From: Owenia fusiformis | Lineage: Eukaryota > Annelida > Polychaeta > Sabellida > Oweniidae | Reading direction: 5' to 3' | DNA: 64,000 nucleotides | Assembly (NCBI GenBank): GCA_903813345.2 | Contig: CAIIXF020000007.1 | Location: 5,153,730-5,217,729 of the forward strand | In this document: piece by piece, positions 26,101-36,825 of the stretch | Numbering within the stretch: the stretch's first letter is position 1 | How the letters are laid out: each line of letters starts with the position of its first letter | The notes under the pieces: generated by a model | What the model was told of the DNA's origin: nothing | The model's input: only the letters and a program-made list of their open reading frames with translations | Databases searched by the model: none | Translations under genes and position numbers: made by a program

Positions 26101-29100
26101 GGCAAACTTATTTCGGTAGGGTTCAAATAGAAATTCAACATTGTGCATATAATGTGTTACTCTTAAGGAATACCATAACAATTTACGCAAAAATATCATT
26201 TAACGAATGAAATATGTAATTTAATGCACATTGTATTAAGTGATTGGCTATTTTGAAAACTTAATTTGCTGTAACAAACAAATAAACGTTTTTACCGAAT
26301 GGAAAAATGATTTAGCGAATATAAATATTTCATATATCGACTATATTTGAATTTAATGAATAAAGAAGCAAAAATAATGCCATACCAGACTAGAAAATTA
26401 CTTATTCTGTTTGTAGATTACTCCCTGATCTTGTTAATCCATGGAGGGGAACTGTCTAACACCTATTCGTATCAGGTAACAACAAATTATTGATATAGCT
26501 CGATCAATAGTACTAAAATTGTTCATCATATTTTATTCATTCAGACGGAACTGAAGGGAACCATTTTGAGAAAGCACCAAATGCAGCATTAGAAATACAC
26601 AAAATCTGACCAACTATACACATTTTGATATATGATTTTGCAATGTCAGATGTAGAGCCATTTTAGTGAGAAATGATGGGTGTTCAAGGAGTTAATAACT
26701 AAATGTTCTTTGATTTTCTAGGACTTGGTGCGTGCAGCTTTTGGGAGACCAGGGTTCTATGTGCTGACTATAATGCAGTTCCTCTATCCCCTCATAGCAA
26801 TGATTAGTTATAATATCATCATTGGGGACACAATCACAAAAATAGTTGTCAGATTAGGTGGAGGTACGAATTTTCAGTACTCATATTTCAAATGATCACC
26901 ATGTATCCCCTTGTATTCGTACTTGTACATGTACTTGTACAAATGAATCAGTAATTAATTGTTCTATAATAAAATTGAAAAAAAGAAAAAAAAATTTTGG
27001 TAAACTTTATCACATAATTGTACAATGTAGTAAAGTTTTCATTTATGATAAAGGTATGCCAATTATTACTCAGAAAATATGAATTCAGACATTAATATTT
27101 ATTCCTACTTACTCTGGGGAATAATTCACTTTCTACATACATCCCTATGTGGCTCTTAGCGTAGCTACTCTCTTTGAATATTCCTGTTAACACATTAAAT
27201 CTAAGATACATCATTTATGGCGAGATTCCTTACAATATTTCAGAAGTGATAATTACAATTTTAACCGTATAATAATTATTTTCCAGAATCTCTACGATAT
27301 TCCATATTAGGAAATAGGCAATTTATCATCGTCATAGTAACCCTACTATTCACACTACCGCTTAGTCTCTATCAGAATATAGCCAAACTTAGCAAGGTAA
27401 AGAAATATTTCTTATGTCCAACTTCTCATATTTGCTTCTTGAAATTAGTGACTTTTTGGAAGAATATCCAATATCTATAATCAGAATTTTTCTTTATTTC
27501 TATTAAATAAATATGATAAGAAACCTTATATCGCAAAATATATTTAATTGTATCAGAAATATGCAAATCCACTTGATGTAAGATAGCAAAATTGAATGAG
27601 TTTATTGTACTAGAATATAGTATACAATATAAACAATATAAATGAGGAACATAAATTTGTTGTGTAAGTATCGTTGCAATATAAAATACAAAATGTGAAA
27701 AAATTATGAATGAAACATAACAGGATTCGTAATCTTTACAATTCTTTGTTTCATCATACTAACATTTTTCTGTTATTTTATGTCATTCTTGTTATATTTT
27801 TAATATTTATTGAATAATGATTCTCTTTCCTTATTTTGTTTTGCTATCCTGGATTTATGAATAACTTATTAATATTTATTTTTATTTTTTATTCTACAGA
27901 TTGGTGATTAGTTTCTATTTTTACTTATAGGTGTCTCTGATTGCGCTGTTAGGGATCCTGTTTATTATTGGGGCAATGATTAGTAAAGCTGTTACTATGA
28001 AAGATATGGTGTAAGCCATCTATTGCGCAGCCCCAGTAAATGATTGGCATGTTGGGGCTGTGTGCTTTACTGTACATCACAAAGTGTTGTTCCTATTCTA
28101 TCCAGACTTTTCATGCATACATTGTACACGTGTCTGTATGGTCATTCAAAGATAAATATATGTTTAACGTCCCCTACCTCCTTTGATTGAGGCACCCATT
28201 CAGGAAATGAGGTTTTAAGTGCACAAATATGACATTTGATACCTAAAAATAGTGATCTGATTTAAGACCATAATGTGGTCCAGTCAAAGAGATTGAAAAC
28301 TATATGTTTTTCAACTTCAGTAAATTATCTTCATTTTAATCTTCATGTGAACCCAAACAGTCTAAACAGGACGTTAAACATAAAATTGACCTTGAATGTC
28401 CTAGCTTAAACCGCCCTTTGCCAAATCAAATGGGATTGGATTGATATTTCCGAGAGCTCTTTTTTGAAAAATTGCATGATAATTCATCCTGATTTATAAG
28501 GTTTCTGGTTGTTCCGACCTCATATCAATAAATCAATGAATTTGAAGACGTGATTATGGAGAACGTTTTCTCCAAATGGGAGGGGAAAAGCGAAGCACGT
28601 CGATCCTTTTGCTATTGGCTTGCTATAGACATGTGCAGTGTATGAAGGAATGCCATTGGATGTTCTGCTATTCTTTATTCAATGAATTTACCCAATTATA
28701 AATGTATGCCATGCTTAAAATATTGTTTTGCTCGTGGCTGATTTGGATTGTTTCCAAATGTCAACATTTGTGGAGTTACAAAATTGCAAAAATTGTAAAG
28801 TGGGGAAAGGGTAAAGCAATGATTTTGTATCTAGTAAGAAATTGATTTTTGGGGCTTGGCATGTAAGTAAATCAGGATTTGTAATATTTTATCAAAATTA
28901 GAATTGGCATTAGGAATTAACTTCAAAACTGTTGTTGATATTTTGTCACCATTCTTGAATCCATGACATTTTCTAGATTTGAATGAGCTGCTTCACATCT
29001 AGCATTGTTCTCTATAACTGCTACATGTTCGCATGTTTACTGTATTCCTCTTTAATGACACTTTACTTGATTTTACATATTTAATATGATATTTAGTCAA

Positions 29101-32100
29101 GAACGATGCTGCTTTAAGAAAATATGTACGATGTACATTTATTACACAAAACTTTTAGTTACGATATGCATATTTATTACACAAAACTATCAATTAGTTA
29201 CGATATGCATATTTATTATTCAAAACTATCAATTAGTTACGATATGGATATTTATTACACAAAACTATCAATTAGTTACGATATGCATATTTATTATACA
29301 AAACTATCAATTAGTTACGATATGCATATTTATTACACAAAACTATCAATTAGTTAATTATATTCTTATACATGTATTTGATAAATCAGAAATATACCTG
29401 TTTTGTACAATAATTACTTATTGAAAAATAAATATTGACTATTAAAGTCCCCGTCTAAAGTTTGAAAATATTTTTTTATCATTCATTTACTATTTGTCAG
29501 GACTTAAAAAGTGATTTTAAAGATTTTTAAAAAAAAATTTTGAAAAAAAAGTTGTGAGCATTTCATTTCTCAAATATTCAAATTTCCCGCCATTTTTCAA
29601 AAAAAAAATTTCTTAATCATCAAATATTTCTTAAAGCATTTCAAATAAGATTATCTTTTTAACATCAATGCAAAGATTGAACAAAGGACACACTATTTCA
29701 ATAATAAAATGCCATATTTAATGGGCCACTTCAATGTTTTAGCATATCAAAAATATTTTGAAACATTAGTGATGTCACTAAGGTAGCAAAAACGTTTTGA
29801 AAAAAATTGAAATTTTTTTTTTGATGTCAATCTTTTCTATATATGCTAGACTTTCATAAAAACCAATGTTGATTGTCTAACCAGGTTAAAAGGAAGAATA
29901 AATTATGTTTTAGATACCATTGTACCATTGGTTTCTATGAGAACTAAAATTTTGAAATGCATTTTTCTCAGAACCATTTTCATGCACTGATAACTTCATT
30001 TCTCGCATATTTATGAACCGATTTTTTTTAATTTTTTCGGCAAAAAACATGGGAGGATGAATGCTATGCATTGGTATGAATTGTGGCTAATTAGAAGATA
30101 TGAGTGACCTCTAAAAGTTGGTTTTAAATAAATTCACAAATTTTGGAACAAAAAGTCTATCAAAAACCACTTTATGAAATTTTAAAAAAAAGTTTCACAT
30201 ATCACACTTTGATAACATTGGGTAAGACTACAATATAAGCCAAAGTGGTTTAAACTTTATATGGGGCCTTTAATAAAAAAAAAAGCAGATCATCTCCAGA
30301 AATGGAAAAGTACTAATCCTGTTCAATGCTGCAAAACGTACCTCTGTATAATCAAGTGAGACACATTCCAGGTGAAACACTATTTTGAGAAACTAAAGGA
30401 ATTGTATAAGCAAGTATAAATGTCTGCAAAATGAATATCCAATTTCCTATAGGGATCACTCATGTGTGATTTCACAATATGCTGTAAACAGAATATAATT
30501 AATGTATTGACAATGCTCATTCCCTACGCATCCAAAGTCTTGAGAGATTTGACATTACCAAGAATCCGTGACACATCTACAAATGGCATTTTCTAATAAC
30601 TACAATGTACTGTATTGAGAGAGATTGGAAATATTGCGGTTTCTTTCTTTGCCTCAAACATATGTCGTAGCACTGTATGCATGTATGTAGCAATATAAAA
30701 TATAATTTTCTTTTTCACTTTTAGTTGTACATCAAACACCAGATTATTGCGCTTGGAGTCAGTTTAGATGGCATTGTTTTTCAAATGTAAATACTGCTCC
30801 AATATGATATAAAATACATTTGGAATACTCAAATTAAAAGTAGTTGTCTATGCACTATAGTCTTTATACATCAAGGAGGATTTGATGTCAAGTTGTTTGA
30901 GGTATTAATGATGCAATAGATTTTTGAAATTTTTGAAGCAATATTTGCGTGTTACTGATCTTTTAAACTGCGCCATCTATTGACAGTCACTGCCATTGCA
31001 TTATGCTCATTTGAAAGATTTAAATGTACCAAATGAATGCCTTGTCACCTACATAAAACATAACAACTGTACAGCAGCCGTAGCTTCCCAAAATCTGAAT
31101 CTGAGGCTAAAGTTGAGAAGTGAGAAGAATTACAATTATTCAATCATATTCCAGGTGTCCCTATTTGCTAATATTATGCATATATGTGGTATTAGCATCG
31201 TTGTTGCCCAAATGTTTCGGTATAGTTATCTGTAAGCGAATATTATACAATTTGGTTATTATGATGGGGAGTTGTAAATATGGATATGGGATTAGAGGCA
31301 CCCTAAATTGTGTCGCACTTTCTTAAAGCTTGGATTATTGTACACAAAAGTATACTAATACCAAGATAATTCATTTTCACCTCTGAAGGAAAATCTAGAA
31401 AATCCTTCATTCTTGAATTGGAGAGTTTCCTCCTTAAAGCCTCCCTAGTGGAGGGATATGGGGGAATCCATGCACTTGGAGATATGCTGCACCTATCTTC
31501 AATCGTGCTGTTTGATTGGCAGTTGATATTTTAAAAAATCACATCAAATGAAATGATTGATTAGTTTTTTTCTATGCACTTTTAGGCTTTTTAAAGGTGC
31601 ATAATAATAGTAGTAAATATGCAGTTTTATGCTTGGTCTCGAGAAAAACCTGATCTGACACTTTGATTTATATGGGAAAAAACAATTTTCTTGGGGCCTT
31701 GCATTATTACCCACAGTGGCTAATTTTGTTGTTGTTTTGTTGATAATTTTAACTTTATTTACAGTAAAACCTGTGATATGTGAAACCATGATATGCTCAC
31801 ATTGTGGATATAGATAAGAATAATTCTAAGGAAAAACTATGTTCACACATGTAGGTTTTACTATATCTTGCTATATTCCTGTTCTTGCATGTGATTGGTT
31901 GATGCAGTATGCCTTAGTCGCAATTGTCTTCCTCGTCTTCATATTGATCTTTATGTTCATACGCGGGGCCACGATGCACATGTAAGACAATCTTATATTC
32001 ATTATGATATAAACATGTTGGTAATGGTATATGCACATTTTATCGCATAAATATTCATGTAACAGTACCTGCATAAGAGGGAATAAACAGTATTTTGTAC

Positions 32101-35100
32101 ATCATGTTTACTTCAAATTATAAAGTTGCTTGATTCAATGTTTTGATGGATCTAAATTTTTATAGATTTCATTTGAGAATATAAAAAAATATTTAATATA
32201 TGTCATCATATTCACAGTTGTTATCCCATAATTATCCCACAATAATTTTGATGCCTTCTAGCATGTCATTTTGTCACTGTTTGAGACTGATAACCATAAT
32301 GGAATATTGTGATGGAATTTAAGGATTATACTTTCTACCACTGAACAAATAATACAAGTCACCATTTAGAATTTTGGTGCAAAACATATATGATGCCACC
32401 CTACAATCAGTTTATATTCATGTACATGTACTTGGATATGTATTAATTATATTTAAGACCTGCAACAGAAGGCGCCTGGGAGTTTGCTAACTATAACATC
32501 ACTTCTGCACTGGGGATCATGGCATTTGGTGAGTGTTCCTTGTGTTTATGGGGGTTTGTTCTACCCAAATACTTCACTCTCTTGTGTCATTAGATCATTT
32601 TGTTTCTTTCAAACTTATTTTGTTTTGTGTTCCAAAAAATCTAGGTCAACTTCTTGTCCGTGTATAGGCAAACACAAGTAAAAAGATAATGAACTGAGTT
32701 GAACTTATTTCAGAATAAGCACATAATTTTGTTTTCCTTTCTCATAAATCATTGTCAATGTTGACATTCCTTGATTTTTTATGGCATAACTTATATATAA
32801 TTTGTCTGGGGAATTTACTGGCCAGTTATCAACCTCATCATTTTACATTGAGTTCTCTGGGGAATACATAATACATTTTAGGTTTACATGTTCTTATAAA
32901 TAAAAAATATCCTAAAAGAGTAATATGCATATTTATTTCCCCCTCAGTGGTTGTACATATCTTGATTACGGCCAGTTGAATTACTGAAATGCCATCCCAT
33001 TTTATAAAGTCATAAATTGCTTTGCCAAGCTCATCATTTTGTTTTTTAGAGCATGTACTACTTAAAACATTCCCAGAGTTATAGACTATTAAGCCATTAT
33101 GTCTCAGATAATCATGTATTTGTCTCAACTTTTTCCACACACCATGGGCATTGTTTTGAGCTGTCATTGGTCACCCCACCTATATAACGAGGGAGTTTTT
33201 TTTGTGAATGATATGCCAACATTTGGCATTTATGTATGAGACCCCTATTTTACATGATTCTGCTTGCATAATAAATTGGATTACAACAGCAATTCGTAAA
33301 AAAAACAGCATCGATATACGATATACAACAAAAAGCCCTTCAAAAAAACTTTGATACCATATAAGCATCAATCTTCATCTGAAAAGTTCTAACATTAATG
33401 CTGACTTTGATGTATGACAATCAGCTTTCAAAATTGTCCCAACATAATAAATCTATATTCTTGGATCAAACTAACTATTCACCTTATAACACATTCAAAC
33501 ATTGATATATGATCACACTACATGCCACTACTTTAATATACACCCCCATTAGGTTTAACCTTCATCATAAAAATTATAACATTGACGTATGGGTTTTAGC
33601 TTACATGTGCCACCATAACTCGTTCATCATCTACGACTCTCTGGAGAAAAGATCGGAGAAGAACTGGCAAGTCGTAACGCACCTGAGTGTTATCTTCTCC
33701 ATGCTTTGTACTCTGGCCCTGGCAGTGACTGGATATATCACTTTCACTGGACTAACTGAAGGTACTGTCATGTTTTGTATATTGTGCATTCAATTTATGA
33801 ACTCAAGAAAGCACTCTCACAAGGATAATTGGAGGTGCATGTACTGTTATGATTTTTATTGTTTTGTATTTTTAATTCAATTTCATTCATGAATCAGTGA
33901 CATCAGTGTTGATACCTGTAACAAACGGTTACACTTTTGCTATTTTTAGCATGTGATGACATTACAAGTATGTCAGTTACCAAACTACATAACTACATAA
34001 AACAACATTTTCCATTAGACACATGAGGGTTAACAGGGTTTATTAGATTCATAAGAGTCAACTGAACCTTTTTGATTTTGTTTTGATTTATAGTCATACG
34101 CGTCTATCTTTCTGCTCTCACAAGTCATCTGCATGTACTGAATATGCATTAAGCAATGCATCTATCCATTTGCTTTTACAGGAGATGTACTGGAGAACTA
34201 CTGTCATAAAGATGACCTTGCTAATGCTGCTAGAGTCATCTTTGCTATAACTATCATGCTGACTTTCCCAATAGAGTGCTTCGTAACCCGTGAGGTAATA
34301 TTAACCCTTTGTACATGCATAATAAAATTGTTCATTTGATACAAATCATCAATCTGGTAAATTATGCCACCAATAGATCTTTCCAATAAATCCTGCCACC
34401 TTTTTAATATTAGAAAATTATTTTGAAGTTGGAAACCATCAAATGGGTCACACGTTACTCTGAGTAATTGGACGCACTATTTGACATATCGTTATAGTCT
34501 CCAATTGTTTTTTGTGGATGGTCTTTGGCAGTTGGTGGTCAGCTGTTGGTGTTTGGTGTCTGTATCAAATGGCAGGTAGTGACATTTCGCAAGTTATTGC
34601 TTTGTTTGTAGTTTAGTTAAAATATTAATGTTAATATGGCTATGGTATTAATAAACATTGATTTTTATTTCATATGCAGGTGATTGAAATTGCAGTGTTC
34701 CCCAACCGATCATTTCCTAAACCATTATGGCGTCACATTACAATCACACTTGTTGTCGTGGTAACTACTGTGTTAATCTCCATGTTAACCGACTGTCTTG
34801 GAATCGTTCTGGAACTTAATGTAAGTACATGTTACGGGGACAGAGCTACAGTTTAAAAAGTCTATTGGTGGTTTTGAAGAATTTTGTACTTGAGCGTTTT
34901 CCTATATCTTAATTCAGTATTCACAATATTTAAAGTTATAATATTGATATTTATGGAGATATTGAATAAAAATTTTATCTAGAGACTGGTTGAATATTAT
35001 TATAATGAATTTTTATTTTGAGCAAAGCAAATTAGATGGCCATTGTATAATCGCTTTGTTATTTTTTTATTTGCAAATTAAACATATATACAATACATGT

Positions 35101-35728
35101 GTATATGATAAAACGTGACAATACACCAATACACATACATAGTCTATTCAAAATTTCTAAGCTATTTTTAGAACAACATTTTTATCACTCTTCATGATAT
35201 TCAAATTGTTTATGTATAATCAGTTGATTACAGTGTTTTCAAAATTTATATTTTTGTATCGGTCTATATTATAATTATTTGAGTTCTTAACCCAATTGGA
35301 ATAAATTGTGTATCCCACCATTGTAAGAATTACATTTCATTAATCCATTAGTACATGTAGTATAGTATTCCAATATGCTAAAATATTATTGAAAAGCCTT
35401 AGAACTTATTTTGATGTTTCAGGGAGTCCTGAATGCTGCACCATTAGCATACATCATTCCTCCGCTCTGCGTCATGAAACTACAACAGGAACCAATTTTA
35501 TGTCGGAAAAACATCGGGCCACTTACATGCGCATTGTTTGGCGCTCTAGTGTGTGTTATAGGTATGGTGATGTGGATCTATAATCTCGCACAAGGTGTAA
35601 CATGTAATCATGGACGTGAGATGGCATACTGTTTGAAAGCTGATGGCAATGCAAGTCTCGTAGAAAATTCAACACATTCCTTTTTTACAGATATGACCAC
35701 CACTAGTAATGTTGTGACTGTTGGTTAG
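20044..35728 (+). CDS. SLC38A11: SLC38A11-like amino-acid transporter (13 exons)
   Basis: Joining 13 exons (listed separately) gives 506 residues with every splice phase closed. Residues about 70-465 form an 11-helix Aa_trans (SLC38/SNAT) domain. Near-diagnostic stretches are FNFINSIIGSGIIGMPFALK (about 75-94) in helix 1, QFLYPLIAMISYNII (about 151-165), CHHNSFIIYDSLE (about 270-282), TFPIECFVTRE (348-358) and LTDCLGIVLELNG (394-406). Order and spacing follow vertebrate SLC38A11. The N-terminal 70 residues are Ser-rich and probably cytosolic. The tail has NAS/NST N-glycosylation sequons. Family members move neutral amino acids across membranes with sodium or proton coupling; the substrate of SLC38A11 itself is poorly defined. 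The start was chosen because an in-frame stop lies two codons upstream. The next gene, CREB, is convergent. Confidence 0.93.
20211..20372 (+). mobile_element. MITE, AGGGGTTTCA termini (intron 1 of SLC38A11)
   Basis: The element begins AGGGGTTTCACTAAA and ends TAATGAAACCCCT. A second copy in the opposite orientation lies at 35940-36096. Both contain GATGAAAACAACA-, GGAAATCATA- and AAAGTCCCTAAAAAC-like blocks in the same order. Confidence 0.85.
20721..20777 (+). CDS. SLC38A11: SLC38A11-like exon 2
   Basis: Residues 22-40, Ser-rich (SKSSTFSLSNEK). Acceptor TTTATTTTAG, donor GAA|GTAAGA, phase 0 on both sides. It could therefore be skipped without breaking the frame. Confidence 0.65.
21232..21600 (+). 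repeat. Dispersed repeat copy (unoccupied relative to 51624-52200)
   Basis: It shares CAGAGTTTAAAGATGACAG-, CACGCCAGAAATGAACAT- and TGATGACGTCATTTGT-type blocks with 51624-52200. It lacks the two insertions present there. A full palindromic CRE (TGACGTCA, 21481-21488) is part of the repeat. Confidence 0.75.
21967..22758 (+). repeat. 68-bp minisatellite, ~11 full copies (intron 2 of SLC38A11)
   Basis: A 68-base unit starting AAAAGGTGATTGTTACCAC repeats from 21967 at 68-base steps (22035, 22103, 22171 and onward). Copies are almost identical and differ mainly at CGACCCCC/CAACCCCC. The last two are shortened and diverged (CCTAGTACACC, CCTAGTATGC). It sits 1.2 kb inside intron 2. Confidence 0.97.
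24129..24270 (+). CDS. SLC38A11: SLC38A11-like exon 3
   Basis: Residues 41-87 plus the first base of Gly88. Acceptor CACTTGCAG, donor ATAG|GTACTG. It holds the start of transmembrane helix 1, ASFNFINSIIGSGIIG, the most conserved segment of the family. Confidence 0.93.
24734..24808 (+). CDS. SLC38A11: SLC38A11-like exon 4
   Basis: Residues 88-112 (MPFALKQAGFGMGIILLIL). It completes helix 1 and most of helix 2. Acceptor TGTATTCCAG, donor ACAG|GTAAGT. Confidence 0.92.
24966..25309. mobile_element. TACAGTRAAAC-family MITE (intron 4)
   Basis: The element begins TACAGTGAAACCTG and ends CAGGTTTTACTGTA, with AAGTGGAACACCTCC phrases inside. At 344 bases it is longer than its relatives. It may be two members fused or nested. 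Confidence 0.75.
25550..26345. repeat. AT-rich TTCGGTA/TACCGAA repeat block (intron 4)
   Basis: The motifs TTCGGTA, TACCGAAT and TTCGATAA recur about a dozen times in both orientations. They include the palindrome ATTCGGTAAATACCGAAT at 25843-25860. Two GTCACGTGA sites (about 25911 and 25969) face each other inside an imperfect inverted repeat. Probably an old palindromic element. Confidence 0.55.
26417..26475 (+). CDS. SLC38A11: SLC38A11-like exon 5
   Basis: Residues 113-132 (DYSLILLIHGGELSNTYSYQ), matching the DFSLVLLIKGG region of vertebrate SLC38A11. Acceptor TGTTTGTAG, donor CAG|GTAACA. Confidence 0.9.
26722..26863 (+). CDS. SLC38A11: SLC38A11-like exon 6
   Basis: Residues 133-179, including FGRPGFYVLTIMQFLYPLIA and SYNIIIGDT (helix 3 and the following loop). 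Acceptor GATTTTCTAG, donor GGAG|GTACGA. Confidence 0.93.
27287..27396 (+). CDS. SLC38A11: SLC38A11-like exon 7
   Basis: Residues 180-216 (NRQFIIVIVTLLFTLPLSLY and then QNIAKLSK), matching the family's TLPLSLYRNIAKLGK segment. Acceptor ATTTTCCAG, donor AAG|GTAAAG. Confidence 0.93.
27931..28010 (+). CDS. SLC38A11: SLC38A11-like exon 8
   Basis: Residues 217-242 (VSLIALLGILFIIGAMISKA), a transmembrane helix. I end it at the strong donor GGT|GTAAGC, which gives phase 2. Reading on would hit a stop at once, so a splice is required here. Confidence 0.85.
29148..29357 (+). repeat. 39-bp minisatellite, ~5.5 copies (intron 8)
   Basis: The unit contains TTAGTTACGATATGCATAT and TTATTACACAAAACTATCAA. 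Because 39 is a multiple of three, all frames without a stop stay open across it and produce false ORFs. Confidence 0.95.
29442..30273. mobile_element. TTAA-flanked element, ~0.83 kb (intron 8)
   Basis: The left end reads TTAAAGTCCCCGTCTAAAG. The right end in reverse complement reads TTAAAGGCCCCATATAAAG. TTAA at both ends would fit a piggyBac-like duplication, although TA flanks are also possible. No coding capacity. Related fragments lie at 5540-5835 and near 3395. Confidence 0.65.
31760..31865. mobile_element. Short TACAGTRAAAC MITE (intron 8)
   Basis: TACAGTAAAACCTGTG at the left and TGTAGGTTTTACTATA at the right form imperfect terminal inverted repeats around about 75 bases. Confidence 0.65.
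32458..32528 (+). CDS. SLC38A11: SLC38A11-like exon 9
   Basis: Residues 243-266 (PATEGAWEFANYNITSALGI), matching IPKTEDAWVFAKPNAIQAVG of the family. The acceptor ATTTAAG is weak, with almost no pyrimidine tract. It was chosen because it alone gives the needed phase and keeps the conserved TE-x-AW motif. Confidence 0.82.
33600..33761 (+). CDS. SLC38A11: SLC38A11-like exon 10
   Basis: Residues 267-320. It includes AYMCHHNSFIIYDSLEKRS, the family's CHHNSF signature, and the helix ending in TGYITFTGLTE. Acceptor GGGTTTTAG, donor GAAG|GTACTG. Confidence 0.94.
34182..34294 (+). CDS. SLC38A11: SLC38A11-like exon 11
   Basis: Residues 321-358 (GDVLENYCHKDDLANAARVI, then MLTFPIECFVTRE). Acceptor TTTTACAG, donor GAG|GTAATA. 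Confidence 0.94.
34680..34820 (+). CDS. SLC38A11: SLC38A11-like exon 12
   Basis: Residues 359-405, with the helix ITITLVVVVTTVLISMLTD and CLGIVLELN. Acceptor CATATGCAG, donor AAT|GTAAGT, phase 0. Confidence 0.94.
35423..35728 (+). CDS. SLC38A11: SLC38A11-like exon 13 (terminal)
   Basis: Residues 406-506 and the TAG stop. GVLNAAPLAYIIPPLCVMKL starts the penultimate helix. CNHGREMAYC matches the family's CTHGQEMFYC. The Ser/Thr-rich extracellular tail has two N-glycosylation sequons. Confidence 0.94.
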   Translation, partial: GVLNAAPLAYIIPPLCVMKLQQEPILCRKNIGPLTCALFGALVCVIGMVMWIYNLAQGVTCNHGREMAYCLKADGNASLVENSTHSFFTDMTTTSNVVTVG

Positions 35729-35862
35729 GATTTTAAAGTAATTCTAGTATTTTATATGTAATACATATATTAATCAAGCTTTCAACACTGATATGTTTGG
35801 TTTGGCTGCATTCAGATGCACAATCTACCAATTTTACAATGTCCATCTCAAAAAATGATTAA

Positions 35863-35868
35863 AATAAA
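35863..35868 (+). promoter_or_regulatory. Candidate poly(A) signal of SLC38A11
   Basis: AATAAA lies 135 bases after the stop and is the first canonical hexamer downstream. An alternative is at 39511-39516. Confidence 0.4.
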
Positions 35869-35939
35869 ACTGAACAAAAGAACCAATTGATATTTAAATG
35901 CTGTCACAAAAAAATCATCTGATATTTGGGTATACTTGC

Positions 35940-36096
35940 AGGGGTTTCATTAACAGCAGGCAACAGGAGATTTTCACAAAATTGTCTTTGTTTTTAGGGA
36001 CTTTTCAACTTTTCCATGTTAAATTGATATGATTTCTATTAATTTTGCTTGTTGTTTTCATTTATCTAGCTTGTGAGAAATTTTAGTGAAACTCCT
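35940..36096 (-). mobile_element. MITE, AGGGGTTTCA termini, second copy inverted
   Basis: The reverse complement aligns block by block with 20211-20372. The right end is eroded to AGTGAAACTCCT. Confidence 0.8.
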
Positions 36097-36335
36097 GACT
36101 TGTGTAACCTTTTGTACAGTATTTGCAATTTCACAGAAAGTTATTTTGGACATGGGTGCAAACAGTCTTGTGCATAGATTCAGTAAAAAAACTCTACAAG
36201 CTTCTTAACATGTGATACTTTTAGGCTGTGAAATAGACTAAAGTTGGTTAGACATCCAAATGTATCAGTGTTGAAGCTATGGTGTAGCCTAGTATACCAT
36301 TCCAATTGTTGGCTTTAACAATGTAACAATCAATA

Positions 36336-36630
36336 AACAGTAAAAACTGTAAAGTGGAACACCTTTGGTACCTTTAGTAAGTGTTCCACTTGGGAGGTGT
36401 TCCACTTATAGAGGTTCATTAACATTAAGTCTATGTGTCTTGGGACTCTGAAAAGTGTTCTACTTACAGAGGTGTTCCACTTCTAGAGGTGTTCCACTTT
36501 ACTGGTTTCACTGTTCAGTAAAAACTGTAAAGTGGAACACCTCTAAGTAGAACACTTCAGAGTCCCATGACAATTGACTTAATATATGATCCTTTGTAAG
36601 TGGAACACCTTCAGAGTGGAGCACTTAAAA
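36336..36630. mobile_element. Adjacent TACAGTRAAAC-family MITEs
   Basis: One full unit (36336-36515) has AGTGTTCCACTTGGGAGG and GGTGTTCCACTTCTAGAGG phrases. It is followed at once by a second start, CAGTAAAAACTGTAAAGTGG, running to about 36630. Confidence 0.75.
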
Positions 36631-36728
36631 ATATTCTTGTTGGTCGTGTTTTCAAATGTGATGGAAATGTATTAGCTTAGTAAGTCCATTCAATGTTAAA
36701 TATGTGTTTGCTGACTCAACAGGATGTT

Positions 36729-36825
36729 TAGGCTTGCTTCAAGACTGTGGACCACCCTTATCCACTTCTCCAACACATTAGAAAATAAGATAGGGGGGGG
36801 GGTCCAGGGTCTTGAAGCAAGACAA
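36729..36825. repeat. Palindromic element with CTTGCTTCAAGAC arms
   Basis: CTTGCTTCAAGAC (36733-36745) is mirrored exactly at 36809-36821. A G9-10 run and GTCCAGGGTCTTGAAGC lie on the right side. A relative at about 62232-62320 has CTTGCTTTAAGAC and GTCCAGGGTCTTTAAGC. Confidence 0.7.

Noticed and set aside
29086-29424. 112-codon and 77-codon repeat-protein ORFs
   Set aside because: Both are frames through the 39-bp minisatellite inside intron 8, with no independent coding sign.
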